Positions 35,199 to 45,702 of a stretch of 64,000 nucleotides of DNA are shown in pieces. The DNA is taken from contig JAUJND010000001.1 of assembly GCA_030446505.1 (NCBI GenBank), positions 62,001 through 126,000 on the forward strand, written 5' to 3'. The notes beneath the pieces were generated by a model. It searched no databases. It had not been told where the DNA came from and saw nothing but the letters and a program-made list of their open reading frames with translations. Origin of the DNA: Chroococcidiopsidaceae cyanobacterium YX2bin18. Lineage in GTDB: Bacteria; Cyanobacteriota; Cyanobacteriia; Cyanobacteriales; Chroococcidiopsidaceae. Each line of letters begins with the position of its first letter. Within the stretch, counting starts at the first letter, position 1. The position numbers were made by a program, and so were the translations under genes.

Positions 35199-36252
35199 CT
35201 AGTCGGCATCTTGGAGACTACCTCGTTTGATCTGGTTCACGTTCAATAGCTTCAAATAAAGCACGGAAGTTGCCTTCGCCCTTCGAAACCTGGAGCCCTG
35301 TTTTCTCGCTCAATTAACTCAAGAAGAAGGTCGGCTGTCCAAAAATTGGCTGGGTGAAGGTCTGAAGTAGCACGGCATCGGGATTAGTGTCTTGCCAGTC
35401 AACTAAAATCTCTTGTTGGGCAATTTCCCAAGTTCAGCCGCAGAAAGAGAGAAAATTTTGGCGTGACTGCAATTGCGTGTTGTAGTAACTGGGGGTACTG
35501 GCAAGAAAGATACGCCTGAGAGGCAGAATTGAGCGATTACTTGCACAATATTGGGCGTTTGTAAAGCAATATGCTGAATTCCTGCTCCGCGATTTACGTC
35601 TAAAAATTCTAATTTGGGAATTAGGTGGATGCTGGTTGATTGATTGGGAATTGGACTGCGTTATTATGCGAAACCATGACTTGGCTGTGAACGGAGCGAT
35701 CAGTTTGAATTTTAAAGGCTGGTTTGGAACGAAAAATCAAAGTGTTTTGATTTACAACGGCACGCTCTAGGTCAACAGCAGCGACGTTTAGTACCAGCTG
35801 ATCACCAGTAAAGTATCGGCTGCTGAGTGTTGAGTATAGGTGCTAGATATTCAGCAAAGGGCAATGGGCAATAAGACTCGGTTCATTAGTATGAGTTGGT
35901 AAAGAACCCCAAGCGGCAATTTTGCCCCCACTTATTCCCATCTTGAATTTGGTGTTGCGGTTGCAGGACTTGCTGCCCCTGCGTTAGGCTCTAGTCATTA
36001 CTGCTTCCACATCTGCCACACACAAAAGCAATGTCATAACACCAGGCGGATACTGACGCAAAACTGAGCTACGGGGCTAAGTGGCGTGAGTGGTGAAGAT
36101 AAAACAAATTTAACTGAACCATTTTTAACTACTTCAGTGCAGGTGTGAGAACTAATACCATTGAAGCTACTGTGAAAAACCCATTTTGGCGCACAAACCA
36201 GTCGCGCGATGCTGGCATCTTCTGCATAGAAGTGAACGTGATCAATTTTCAT
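35199..36252 (-). pseudogene. 4-hydroxyphenylpyruvate dioxygenase-like, frameshifted
   Basis: The start MKIDHVHFYAEDA and the following GISSHTCTEVVKNGSVKFVLSSPLTPLSPVAQF fit the N-terminal half of HPPD, the enzyme that makes homogentisate for tocopherol and plastoquinone-like products. Reading across frames gives INHVVLNVAAVDLERAVV, then NRGAGIQHIALQTPNIVQV with a metal-binding His, and near the end PIFGQPTFFFELIERKQGS and FGRGNF-like text with the iron-binding Glu. A stop at 35199 closes a span of about 351 codons, the family length. Many indels, few substitutions in motifs. Confidence 0.75.
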
Positions 36253-36369
36253 AACTCGGAAAAGCAGCATACCGTTTTATCTATCTCAAATCTGCCTTTT
36301 TCGCTGGATTTGTGTTATTAATCAAGAATCCTCCCAAGCTAGAAAAATAGGTAGCTTTCTGGCTGAATA

Positions 36370-37043
36370 TTAATTTCTCACCGGCACTGCTTGCGGTTCG
36401 GCTGAAAGGGCATAAACAATTGCATTGGCAGCAGTTTCAGGGCTGAGCATTTTTTTGCGGTCTACCTTAAGTTGTACGTTGTCCCAGAAGGAGAATTTAC
36501 CCACCAAAGTAGAATAGCGTGAATCCTTGATGCCAGCGCTTTTAGTTCTTCTGCCATGCACTTACTAAAACCAACTACACCAAACTTTGAGCCACAGTAA
36601 GCCGCCGCCATTGACATAGAGTTAACACCTAAAAATCCCTACTACATTGCAGATGTGACCAGATTTACGCTCTTGCATCCAGTTCAGCTGCTGTGACTGG
36701 TGTAGAACTTTTTCTGGGTTGACATCCAGCATCGCGTCTAAATCATTATTCAAGGTTACTATATGGCTTCATGACTACTGCTCCAGCTACGTTGACTAAG
36801 GCATCGATTTGACCGAACTGGGCGACGGTACGTTCCATTAGCGCGTCTACTTGCTGATGATCAGTAATATCTGTGGGAACGGTTAAGATTTGGGTGCTCT
36901 CCAGGTAGTTGGTCAGCCGGGTTCGTAATCTTTCTGCTATCTCTTGCCACCAGTACCAAATGTGCGCCAGTGCGACGGCAAGTTTGCGAGTTAATGCTGC
37001 ACCAATGCCACCAGTCGACGATTACAATAACTTTGTCTTGCAT
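36370..37043 (-). pseudogene. Short-chain dehydrogenase/reductase, frameshifted
   Basis: The start MQDKVIVIV leads, with frame changes, into a glycine-rich segment that would read GGTGGIGAAL, the NAD(P)-binding motif of SDR enzymes. AHLVLVARDS, VDALMERTVAQFGQIDALVNVAGAV and a late YSTLVGKFSFWDN and LSPETAANAIVYAL follow in several frames. The usual active-site YxxxK is not clear because its region is damaged. The substrate is unknown. It belongs to the same run of indel-broken genes. Confidence 0.7.
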
Positions 37044-37455
37044 ATCTCTTTACATTTCTTTGTTTACCCCATAATACTGATGTCTTTATTTGATATAGGC
37101 ATTAACTTGCTGGAGTATCAGGTAAAATGAGTCCTCGCTACCTAGATCCACCCTGTTAAAAGTCAAGGCAATATATATTCAAGGTGGTTGTCCTGTGCAT
37201 TACCTCTGTTTGCAGTAGTCCCGTTAGCTGCACGCTTACTTCTATCGCGTATTCGAGTTCCCAGCCGACTTTAGATGCGGACTAGTGCGAATAATTAAAA
37301 TAGTTAAATTTAATTAAGATTACATTCTGTTCTCTATGCAGTTCTGGACTACGGCTATTGATTGAAAACACAGCCAGAAAAAGAAGTTAATCATAACTGA
37401 CTCCAAATGTATTAAAGCTAATTTGTTGTATTTGCATCTAGAGGTTACTAAACTG
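37044..37455. other. Intergenic between SDR and ftsH
   Basis: No gene is recognised. The stretch should contain the ftsH promoter and, on the other strand, the SDR promoter. Confidence 0.4.
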
Positions 37456-39342
37456 ATGAAATTCTCTTGGAGAATACTTGTACTGTGGACATTGCCTGCT
37501 TTATAATTGGCTTTTTCTTCTGGCAGGGCGTTTGCGCTGCTAATCCTGCTTTGAGATGAGTAAGAACACTGCCAGTACTTTCGTATGACCTACGGGCGCT
37601 TTCCTGGAATACCTGGATACTGGGTCGATGACTACCGTAGATCTCATGTGAAGGTGGTCGAACAGCAATTGTGGAAGCTATTGGATCCAGACCTCGACAA
37701 TCGTATCCAACGACTGCGGGTGGATCTGCCTTATAACGCTCCTGAACTAATTACCAAGCTCAGAGATGCAAATATTAGCTTTGATTCTCATCCAATTCGC
37801 AATGATGGAGCGATTTGGGGGCTATTTGGGAATCTAATTTTTCCAATTTTGTTAATTGGTGGGCTATTCTTGCTGTTCCGTCGCTCTAGTAATATTATTC
37901 CCGGCAGGTCGGGTCAAGCAATGAACTTTGGCAAATCGAAAGCCCGTTTCCAAATGGAAGCTAAGACGGGATTAAATTTGATGATGTTGCTGGCATTGAT
38001 GAAGCCAAAGAAGAACTCAAGAAGTTGTGACATTCCTCAAACAACCGGAACGCTTCACTGCTGTTGGAGCGCGGATTCCTAAAGGTGTGCTGCTAGTTGG
38101 TCCTCCTGGTAAGGTAAACTTTGGTTGGCTGGCGGACGCTGGAGAAGCGGGAGTACCATTCTTTAGCATTTCTGGCTCGGAATTTGTCGAAATGTTTGTT
38201 GGCGTTGGTGCTTCATGAGTACGGATTTGTTTAAAAAAGCGAAAGAAAACGCTCCTGCCTGATCTTTATTGATGAAATTGATGCTGTGGGTAGACAGCGG
38301 GGTGCTGGCATTGGCGGCGGTAACGACGAAGAGAACAAACGCTTAACCAGCTTGTTGACTGAAATGGATGGTTTGAGAGCAATACTGGTGTGATTATCAT
38401 TGCGGCTACTAACCGTCCTGATGTATTAGACTCTGCCTTACTGCGACCCGGACGCTTTGATCGGCAAGTGATGGTAGATGCACCTGATCTTAAAGGGCGA
38501 CTGGAGATTTTTGAAAGTCCGGCTCGGAACAAGAAACTCGCCTCTACGGTTTCTTTGTAGCGATCGCCAGACGCACTCCTGGTTTTACAGGAGCCGATTT
38601 AGCTAACTTATTAAACGAAGCGGCGATTCTGACTGCTAGACGGCGCAAAGACGCGATTACCTTACCAGAAATTGATAATGCTGTTGACCGCGTAGTTGCC
38701 GGAATGGAAGGCACACCACTGGTAGACAGCAAGAACAAGCGACTGATTGCTTACCATGAAGTCGGACACGCTTTAATCGGCACTTTAATTAAAGACCATG
38801 ACCCCGTGCAAAAAGTTACTCTTATCCCTCGCGGACAAGCACAAGGATTAACTTGGTTTACCCCCAATGAAGAGCAAGGGTTGATTTCCCGCTCTCAAAT
38901 CAAAGCCCGAATTACTGGGGCTTTAGGGGGTAGAGCCGCTGAGGAGATCGTGTTTGGTTCTGGAGAAATTACGACTGGTGCCGGAAACGACCTGCAACAG
39001 ATAACAGGGATGGCACGGCAGATGGTAACTAAATTTGGAATGTCGGATTTAGGTCCCTTGTCTTTAGAAAGCCAGAGTGGAGAAGTGTTTTTGGGACGCG
39101 ATTGGACGACGCGCTCTGAATATTCGGAAGCGATCGCCTCTCGAATTGATGTCCAAGTCCGCGCGATTGTAGAAGATTGCTACAACGTGGCGAAACGACT
39201 GATGCGCGAGAATCGCACTGTGATGGATCGCTTAGTTGATCTTTTGATTGAGAAAGAAACGATTGACGGTGAAGAATTCCGCCAGATTGTTGCTGAGTAC
39301 ACTGATGTACCCGATAAGTCGCAGTATGTGCCAACTCTGTAA
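37456..39342 (+). pseudogene. ftsH: FtsH2-type thylakoid AAA protease, frameshifted
   Basis: FtsH removes damaged membrane proteins; the cyanobacterial FtsH2 (Slr0228) type degrades photodamaged D1 of photosystem II. The start MKFSWRILVLWTLPAL matches FtsH2, then MTYGRFL, RVDLPYNAPELITKLRDANI and FRRSSNI follow. Walker A should read GPPGTGKT but is garbled to GPPGKVNF; Walker B ([17 protein letters not shown]) and [11 protein letters not shown] appear in shifted frames. From 38704 the protease domain is intact, with [11 protein letters not shown], the zinc-binding HExxH, to the stop at 39342. About seven indels are needed. A gene of this importance is usually kept, so sequence error must be considered. 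Confidence 0.88.
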
Positions 39343-39419
39343 AATTGAGTTGGTAAAACTTTAGCTGAGAAAACAAATCAACACTCTGTTTGTAAGACTG
39401 AAAGCAGATAAGTTGATAT

Positions 39420-39450
39420 GGGGATGGTAAACACCATTCCCATTTTTTTG
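39420..39450 (+). terminator. Intrinsic terminator after ftsH
   Basis: GGGGATGGT at 39420-39428 pairs with ACCATTCCC at 39433-39441 (one G-U pair) around a four-base loop, followed by ATTTTTTTG. Confidence 0.8.
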
Positions 39451-39540
39451 TTACAAAACTTGCTCAACTAATTAAACACTAGTTACAGAGCTTTAGATAA
39501 AATTAGCAATTGGCAACGACCAATTAAAGTATGCATAAGC

Positions 39541-40104
39541 TCAAGGCAGATGCCGAATAATTCGGCAAGGATTTCCAGCAGCAACTACGTTTGCCGGAAT
39601 ATCTTTTGTCACAACACTGCCAGCACCGATAGTAGTGTTATCGCCAATAGTAACGCCGGGACAAATAATTGCACCGCCGCCAATCCAGACATTATTGCCA
39701 ATCTTAACTGGCGCAGCGAGTTCTCGACCGGAAAGACGAATTTCAGGTTCTATTGGGTGATATGCCGTGTAAATTTGCACATAAGGTCCGCACTTAACAT
39801 TTTCACCAATATTTACCGGATTGCCGTCTAAAATTACACAGCCATAGTTCATATATAACTGGTTACCAACATAAATATTGCTGCCGTAGTCGCAGTGGAA
39901 GGGTGGCACAATTTCAACTAGAGATTCTACTTTAGCGAATAGCTCAATTAGGATGTGCGCTCGCAATTCTTGTTCCGATTCAGTCGTAGCGTTGTACATC
40001 CTCAAAAGACGACGGGCGCGTTTACTCTCAGCAGCTAGTTCAGGATCGGAAGCTATATACAATTCGCCTGCTAGCATCTTTTGTTTTTCTGTTTTTTCCA
40101 CCAT
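39541..40104 (-). CDS. Maltose/galactoside O-acetyltransferase-type enzyme
   Basis: This left-handed beta-helix enzyme moves an acetyl group from acetyl-CoA to a sugar. Starting at the Met of MVEKTEKQKMLAGELY (40104), the usual Maa start, it has about 187 residues; the tracked ORF begins 15 codons earlier. The MAC domain is followed by PPFHCDYGSNIYVGNQLYMNYGCVILD and hexapeptide repeats. The catalytic His is in IYTAYHPIEP, and the C-terminal GNNVWIGGGAIICPGVTIGDNTTIGAGSVVTKDIP is typical. The acceptor sugar cannot be told. The gene is intact. Confidence 0.88.
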   Translation of the reverse strand: MVEKTEKQKMLAGELYIASDPELAAESKRARRLLRMYNATTESEQELRAHILIELFAKVESLVEIVPPFHCDYGSNIYVGNQLYMNYGCVILDGNPVNIGENVKCGPYVQIYTAYHPIEPEIRLSGRELAAPVKIGNNVWIGGGAIICPGVTIGDNTTIGAGSVVTKDIPANVVAAGNPCRIIRHLP

Positions 40105-40716
40105 ACACATCATGCTTGTTGGTTGTCCTTGCACAAATTTTAATGGCATAGGGGTTGCAATCTCAGCCTGTGATTTCGGGTGATGGAGCTATATTGACGC
40201 GATGCCAAAGGCGGGCGAAGCCATCGCACTTGTTATCAGCTATTTGTTGGGATTAAGGACGAGGATTTATGATCCAACTAAACCTGTGAGGTTGATAGTT
40301 TCTATGGCTCACACTACTCTTAAACGCTTCACCCTTGCTGAATATCATCGTCTAGCAGAACTGGGATTTTTCGGTGAAGACGACCGAGTTGAGTTAATCT
40401 ACGGACAAATTGTTGAAATGGCAGCTAAAGGAACCGCTGATGAAGTTTGCCTGACTCGGTTACTGCGAGAGTTACCGAAATTGGTGGGCGATGGCTTCGC
40501 CAACGCTAAAGGCGTACGCGCTACTTTACGTTGTCAATCACCTATAGTTCTACCTCCAGACAACGAACCAGAGCCAGACTTTACGATTGTGCAAAATCGC
40601 GCTGATGATTATCTCAGTTCTCATCCTGAAGCAGCAGATGCCCTACTTGTGATTGAGATTTCAGATTCTTCTTTAAGTTATGACCAAGAGGTTAAATTAC
40701 CCCTTTATATCGAGAT

Positions 40717-40740
40717 GGCGGGGGGACGCTTCCCCCCGCC
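40717..40740. repeat. GC-rich palindrome inside the Uma2 gene
   Basis: GGCGGGGGGA at 40717-40726 pairs with TCCCCCCGCC at 40731-40740 around CGCT. It adds residues in frame that other Uma2 proteins lack at this point, so it looks like a small inserted repeat. Confidence 0.7.
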
Positions 40741-40944
40741 ACTCTCGGCGGAAGCAAGTATTTCTGATTATTGGTGATTTAACTTAATATAGAATTAACA
40801 GGATGGTTCAAGCGAACATGATCATAATTTACAGGAAGCTGCCCCCAGCGACTCGCCGCTGAAGCAAGTATTTCTGATTATTGGATATTTAACTTAATAG
40901 AGAATTACCTGGAAGTTTACAGCGAACCTTATCAAGATTTACAG
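40725..40944 (+). repeat. 110-bp imperfect tandem duplication
   Basis: The block at 40725-40834 is repeated at 40835-40944 with the same spacing throughout; for example GAAGCAAGTATTTCTGATTA starts at 40751 and at 40861. The first copy has gathered changes, including a TGA stop after the shared TATTGG. The second copy keeps the Uma2 reading frame. Confidence 0.85.
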
Positions 40945-41277
40945 GATAAGTTTGGCTATGGTGTGAAGCGTATTATTTTGTCTAATCAGGCGATCGCCCT
41001 TCCCTGTTTTCCTGATTTATTACTCGATTTGTCCAAGGTTTTTCCTATAATTGGAGTTTAAAACTGGGGCGATCACTTTCGTCTGCCTGCAAGTACATAA
41101 AGGAGTGAACTTACCAGTAGCCACCTCTAAGAAGGCGAACATACGCTCTTGTCATTATGAGACATTTTTGATTAACCTTGAGCCAGCTTTATAGTATGTA
41201 GCCAAAATAATTTAAAAAGTAGCAATATTTTATACTTAGTACTTTTAGTAAACTAAGCTCCAGATAAGGAAAAAACT

Positions 41278-42969
41278 ATGAGTATTACTCCAAAAGGTAT
41301 AAGCGTACTAGAGTTATATCGTCAATACAGAAACCAAAAATTAATTGTCAACCGTAGATATCAACGTAAGCTTGTTTGGACGAAAGCTGAAAAAGCTTGT
41401 CTCATAGAGAGTTTATTACTTAATTATCCAATTCCATTAATATTACTTGGAGTATTTAAGAGTAGTGAAGGAGAAGAAATATATGAAATCATTGATGGTA
41501 TGCAAAGGCTTAATGCCATTTTCAGTTTTATCGAAAATAAGTTTACCGTAGATGAAAAATATTTTGATGTAACAAAACATCCTTTTGCTAATGAGCTTAG
41601 CCAAGCAGGAGTATTTGAACCTGTAAAGGCAGAAGAAGCTACTTTCTTTGACTCTGATGTATGTGCAAAGTTTTTAGAGTAGCCGCTTGCCGTAACAATT
41701 TACCAAGCCAATTCCATTACAGAGATTGAAGATATTTTTAATCGAATTAATTCCAATGGTAAACATCTATCACCTCAAGAAGTAAGACAGGCAGGAGTCA
41801 CCACAAAATTTTCAGGTTTAGTTAGATATCTTGCTTCTGAGATTCGTGGTGATGTCTCAAGAGAAGAACTACCTTTAACTGATATGCCTGAGATTAGCAT
41901 TGATGCTAAATCAATTGATCTAGGATATGGAGTTCGTGCAGAAGATACATTTTGGTGCAATCAGGGAATTATACGTATTTCTGATCTTCGAGATAGTCAA
42001 GATGAGCAGTTACTGGCAGATATAATACTTTCCATAGGATTAGGGAAACCTTTTGCTGCAAGCAAAGATAACTTTGACTATTACTATGGTAAAGGTGATG
42101 ACGACAAATCAGATGAAATTGACTTAGCTATTGCAAGATATGGAGAAAATAATATCCAAAAAGATATAAAGACAGTTTTATCTCATATGAAAAATGCTAT
42201 TAAAGCAGTAAAAGGGGCAAGTGATAAAAAATTTTCTAAGAGATAAATTGAGTCGTCGTTCTGGAGTAGGTAATCCAGTGAAAGAGCCTTTTTACACATT
42301 ATTTATGGCTTTTTATGAATTAATTATAAAAGAATCAAAAGAACTATTTGACTATGAGCCAATATTTGCTGCTGTATCGAATTTGATTAGTAAGATTAAA
42401 ATAACTGCAACTGTTACAATTGACAACAGAATTCAAAATATCAATCTTACTAAAGGTTTAATTCAAAATTACTTTAAGCATACAGATAGTCCTACTCGCA
42501 GCAGTGGATCATACGCTGTAGATTTTGAAGGTTACTTGAGACGCTCAAAAACTGAGGCTGCTAATTATGATTTTAAGCAAGGATTTTATAGCCTGGACGA
42601 CAGGAATCGAAATTATGATGAGAGAAACTTAGACAAAATACTCCAAAATATTGCAGCAATGGCAAATTTGGGTAAAGGAAAGAAAGGATATATCTTTATT
42701 GGTGTATCTGATAAAGAGCCGGATACTCAACGTATTGAACAGTTAGATAAGATTACTGCTCCTCGGTTTTACTCATTTGGTATCGTGTTAATACAAATTT
42801 AACTCCTATCACATATATAAGACACACAGTATTAATGATTGAGGTCAAGGCTGGTGACGAGCCTGCATGGTACGACGGAAAAAAGCTTTATATTCGTGAT
42901 GGACATGAAAAAAAGCCGCAAGAAGTCTCCGGTGAGCAGACAGCAGCCGTTTACAGTCTGTTCAAATAA
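41278..42969 (+). pseudogene. DUF262 domain plus AlbA_2-like domain protein, broken
   Basis: The first part (MSITPKGISVLELYRQYRNQKLIVNRRYQRKLVWT, then IDGMQRLNAIFSFI) is a DUF262 domain, a ParB/Srx-like NTPase-nuclease module found in GmrSD and other defence proteins. A TAG at 41680 interrupts it; the same frame continues with EIEDIFNRINSNGKHLSPQEVRQ, another DUF262 motif. After a shift near 42235 it runs to RNLDKILQNIAAMANLGKGKKGYIFIGVSD, which fits an AlbA_2 (Schlafen-type) domain, then, after one more shift, IEVKAGDEPAWYDGKKLYIRDG to the stop at 42969. About 560 codons in all. A defence role is inferred from the domains. Confidence 0.7.
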
Positions 42970-42984
42970 ATAAAGTTTAAGTTG

Positions 42985-43674
42985 ATGACTCCCACTTCTG
43001 CAAAAACCTTGACTTTTGAAGAGTACCGATTCTACCAGGGAGAACCGGATGTCCTCTACGAAATGTTCAGGGGTCACCTGATACCAATGGCAACACCTAC
43101 AGTTTTGCACACCAGTATTTGCCAATTTCTGGTTTATCAGTTTCAACGCTATTTCGGAACTCAAAATATTTCTCTAGTAGCGGCAACCACTGTTGGAGTC
43201 CGAACAGAGGAGAATTCATCTCGGATTCCTGATGTCATAGTTTGCAGTCAAAGCCTTTGGGAACAAGCCCTTAATAGACCCGGAGCAGGAGTGTTTGACT
43301 TAGGCGAAGTGCCTTTATTAGTAGTTGAAATAGCAAGTGAGAACTGGCGCGAAGACTATATTCGTAAACGTGCAGAATATGCCTTGATTGATATTCCTGA
43401 ATATTGGATTGTTGATCCTAAAAAAGAACGAGTCTGGGTCTTAAGTAATCCTGAAAGCGAAGATGGCTACGAACGAACCGAGTTCAAGCGTGGACAGGAA
43501 ATGATATCCATACAATTTCCAGAGTTAGTTTTATCAGTAGAGCAAGTGTTATCTCCTCCTGTTGTAGAGGAATTAATTAGGGAAGAACAAGCTCAACAAA
43601 ACCAGCTTGAGCAGCGAACCGAACGATTGGCAGCTAAGTTACGTGAGATGGGAGTAGACCCTGATGCTGTCTAA
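42985..43674 (+). CDS. Uma2-family (DUF820) putative nuclease
   Basis: An intact 229-residue Uma2 protein. It shows LTFEEYRFYQGEPDVLYEMFRGHLIPM, then SRIPDVIVCS, PLLVVEIASENWREDYIRKRAEYALIDIPEYWIVDP and the end FPELVLSVEQVL, the full family pattern with the Asp, Glu and Lys-like residues of a PD-(D/E)XK fold. A charged coiled tail (EELIREEQAQQNQLEQRTERLAAKLREMG) follows, common in this family. It lies 15 bases after the DUF262 gene on the same strand and may be co-transcribed with it. Start at the ATG 42985. Confidence 0.9.
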   Translation: MTPTSAKTLTFEEYRFYQGEPDVLYEMFRGHLIPMATPTVLHTSICQFLVYQFQRYFGTQNISLVAATTVGVRTEENSSRIPDVIVCSQSLWEQALNRPGAGVFDLGEVPLLVVEIASENWREDYIRKRAEYALIDIPEYWIVDPKKERVWVLSNPESEDGYERTEFKRGQEMISIQFPELVLSVEQVLSPPVVEELIREEQAQQNQLEQRTERLAAKLREMGVDPDAV

Positions 43675-43720
43675 TTAAAGTGCCGATGCCAGAGCCACTG
43701 GCTTGCTATTCTAAACCCAA

Positions 43721-45241
43721 TTAATCATCATCTTTCTCTCGTCGCTGGTTTCGCTTTGGCTTATCGTTATTATCCGGTTTACCACGACGTTGACGTTTGG
43801 AATCATCGTTAGCTTCGTCTGCATCTTCTTCATTAGTTGATTTAGGTTCGACGATCACAGGCGGAGAACCTGGTAGCGTGTCTACAACTACAGGTGGCGG
43901 CGTTGCATTTGCCGGAGCAGGCTGCGCTGGTGATTGGGAGTTAACGGGCGGTGTCTCGACTGGGGAGGGAGAATCGTTAGGCGCGGGTGATACTGGAATC
44001 GGGGACTCGGAAGTGCTGGGCGCTGGAGTCGGTGTTGGAACTGGTGTAGGTTGTGGCGATGCTTGTGGGGAGACGCTACGCGATCGCCTCCGAGAAGGTT
44101 GAATCGAAGTTGGCGGCGCAGTGTCACCCACCACTGGGGGCAATGTCACTTCACTATTACCAACATCTGGTGAAGTACTGCTGGGCTGAACAATAACTGG
44201 TGTAGGTTGCTGCTCAGAGTTGGAGAAAACGGCACTGAGGGCAACAGCTGCTACAGTACCGATGATCGCCAATCCTCCCCCAATTAAAAGACCACGTAAT
44301 ATCGGTCGTTTTGCTGATGGACGTAAAGCAACGCTTTGAGACGCGGTAGCCACGGCAACAGGTTGATGATGCTGAGGAATTAAAGCCATCGTTGCTGCTG
44401 TATTCTGCGGAGGTATTACCCCAGGCCCGACTGATTGAGGAGCAGGTAGCAGTGATAGCCACTCAGCGATCGCGCTAGGTCGAAAACGAGCCTCTACTGC
44501 CATGCCGCGCATCACTGCTTGATTAACAGCAATACTCAGTTGGGGTTGCAAATCGCGGGGGGCTGGCATTGGTACGTGATCGCGTAAACTCGCTGCAATT
44601 GGCACTTTTGCTGTTAACAAAGTATAAAGTGTTGCCGCCAAACCATAGACATCTGTTGCTGGTGTGCGGGGAGCTTGGGAGAGATATTGTTCAATCGGTG
44701 CATATCCATCCGAAACCATCCCAGTATGAGTCTGTGTTGAGCCTGGGGTAAACTCCCGCGCAATTCCAAAGTCAATCAGCACTACTTCTTGGGTGCGGGA
44801 GTGCAGAATGATATTTTGGGGCTTAACATCCCGATGTAGCAAGTTATTTTGATGCACTACCTGCAACGCTGCTCCAATCTGCCGGATGTAGTGAATTGCC
44901 GTTTCTTCTGGCAAAGGATGGTTAGGAAACACAACCATATCCAGAGTTTGACCAGGAATATAATCCATCACCATGTAAGGCAGCTGATCTTCAATGAAAA
45001 AGTCGCTGACCCGAACAATATTGGGGTGGACACACAAAGCCAAGCGTCGCGCCTCATCCTGAAAGGAGCGCTGGAACTTGACAAACTCAGGATCTTGCCG
45101 CAGCAATTCATTGAGCGTTTTAATCACTACTGGCTGGTTCAAATATTGATGAGTAGCTTTAAATGTAATGCCAAAGCCACCCCGCCCTAGTTCCTGCTCC
45201 AGGGTATATTTTCCACGCTGCAATGTTTTACCAACTAGCAT
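43721..45241 (-). CDS. Serine/threonine protein kinase, PknB type
   Basis: The 506-residue kinase has all key motifs: [13 protein letters not shown] (18-30, G-loop), the ATP-anchoring Lys41 in [14 protein letters not shown] with HRD at 136-138 and DFGIAREF with DFG at 157-159. [15 protein letters not shown] segment follows. After the kinase domain there is one membrane helix ([24 protein letters not shown], about 318-341) and a tail rich in Pro, Ser and Thr that ends very charged ([25 protein letters not shown]). The tail would be outside the membrane. Its targets are unknown. The gene is intact and single. Confidence 0.94.
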   Translation of the reverse strand: MLVGKTLQRGKYTLEQELGRGGFGITFKATHQYLNQPVVIKTLNELLRQDPEFVKFQRSFQDEARRLALCVHPNIVRVSDFFIEDQLPYMVMDYIPGQTLDMVVFPNHPLPEETAIHYIRQIGAALQVVHQNNLLHRDVKPQNIILHSRTQEVVLIDFGIAREFTPGSTQTHTGMVSDGYAPIEQYLSQAPRTPATDVYGLAATLYTLLTAKVPIAASLRDHVPMPAPRDLQPQLSIAVNQAVMRGMAVEARFRPSAIAEWLSLLPAPQSVGPGVIPPQNTAATMALIPQHHQPVAVATASQSVALRPSAKRPILRGLLIGGGLAIIGTVAAVALSAVFSNSEQQPTPVIVQPSSTSPDVGNSEVTLPPVVGDTAPPTSIQPSRRRSRSVSPQASPQPTPVPTPTPAPSTSESPIPVSPAPNDSPSPVETPPVNSQSPAQPAPANATPPPVVVDTLPGSPPVIVEPKSTNEEDADEANDDSKRQRRGKPDNNDKPKRNQRREKDDD

Positions 45242-45702
45242 ATTTATCCAACAACTAATGCAACCACAACTCCCAACTCATTTTGCCTGTTTCTATTGAA
45301 TGCCTTTAGCCTTTTATCTGAACTTTGGCCAAAAAGGATTGGCTCAATAAGTATATTCGAGTACAAAAGTGTAAAACTTACCTTGAAATAGTTTTTATTC
45401 AACAATCAGTTTCTTTCAACCGTGATATAGCCCAAAAATTTACATTGCGGCACATCTGGTTCCAAAGATAACACTTTGGCATACATCCAGGTTATTCAGC
45501 CAAAGTCCAACGGTTATTGAGGCTTTATCCCAAATTAGAATATGAGAATTAATCTCTAAGCCGTCGTAGGAGAAGTGGACAACATAAGACGCTGGCTTTC
45601 AACCTTGTCCACCCCGTTATAGAATTGGTTTCGGCGAACACTTTTCCGTTGGTAATATAACTTAGGCGATTCTCTGTTTGTTCGACCAGTCAGGAGTAAT
45701 AC
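45242..45702. other. Intergenic between divergent kinase and RlpA-like genes
   Basis: No gene is recognised in these 461 bases, which should hold the promoters of both divergent genes. The start of the RlpA-like gene has AGGAG about eight bases upstream. Confidence 0.4.

Larger units (their letters stand above)
40304..41061 (+). pseudogene. Uma2-family (DUF820) putative nuclease, broken by duplication
   Basis: Uma2 proteins have a PD-(D/E)XK-like fold and are abundant in cyanobacteria; their role is unknown. From the ATG at 40304: MAHTTLKRFTLAEYHRLAELGFF, DRVELIYGQIVEM and EPEPDFTIVQNR, then LLVIEISDSSLSYDQEVKLPLY, where the core residues lie. An extra segment EMAGGRFPPPLSAE, coded by a GC palindrome, follows. 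A 110-bp imperfect tandem repeat then adds a stop after SISDYW. The second copy carries the true end: ISDYWIFNLIENYLEVYSEPY to LLLDLSKVFPIIGV at 41061. Confidence 0.82.

Noticed and set aside
43797-44102. Plus-strand 101-residue Gly/Ser-rich ORF
   Set aside because: It is the antisense of the Pro/Ser/Thr-rich tail of the protein kinase.
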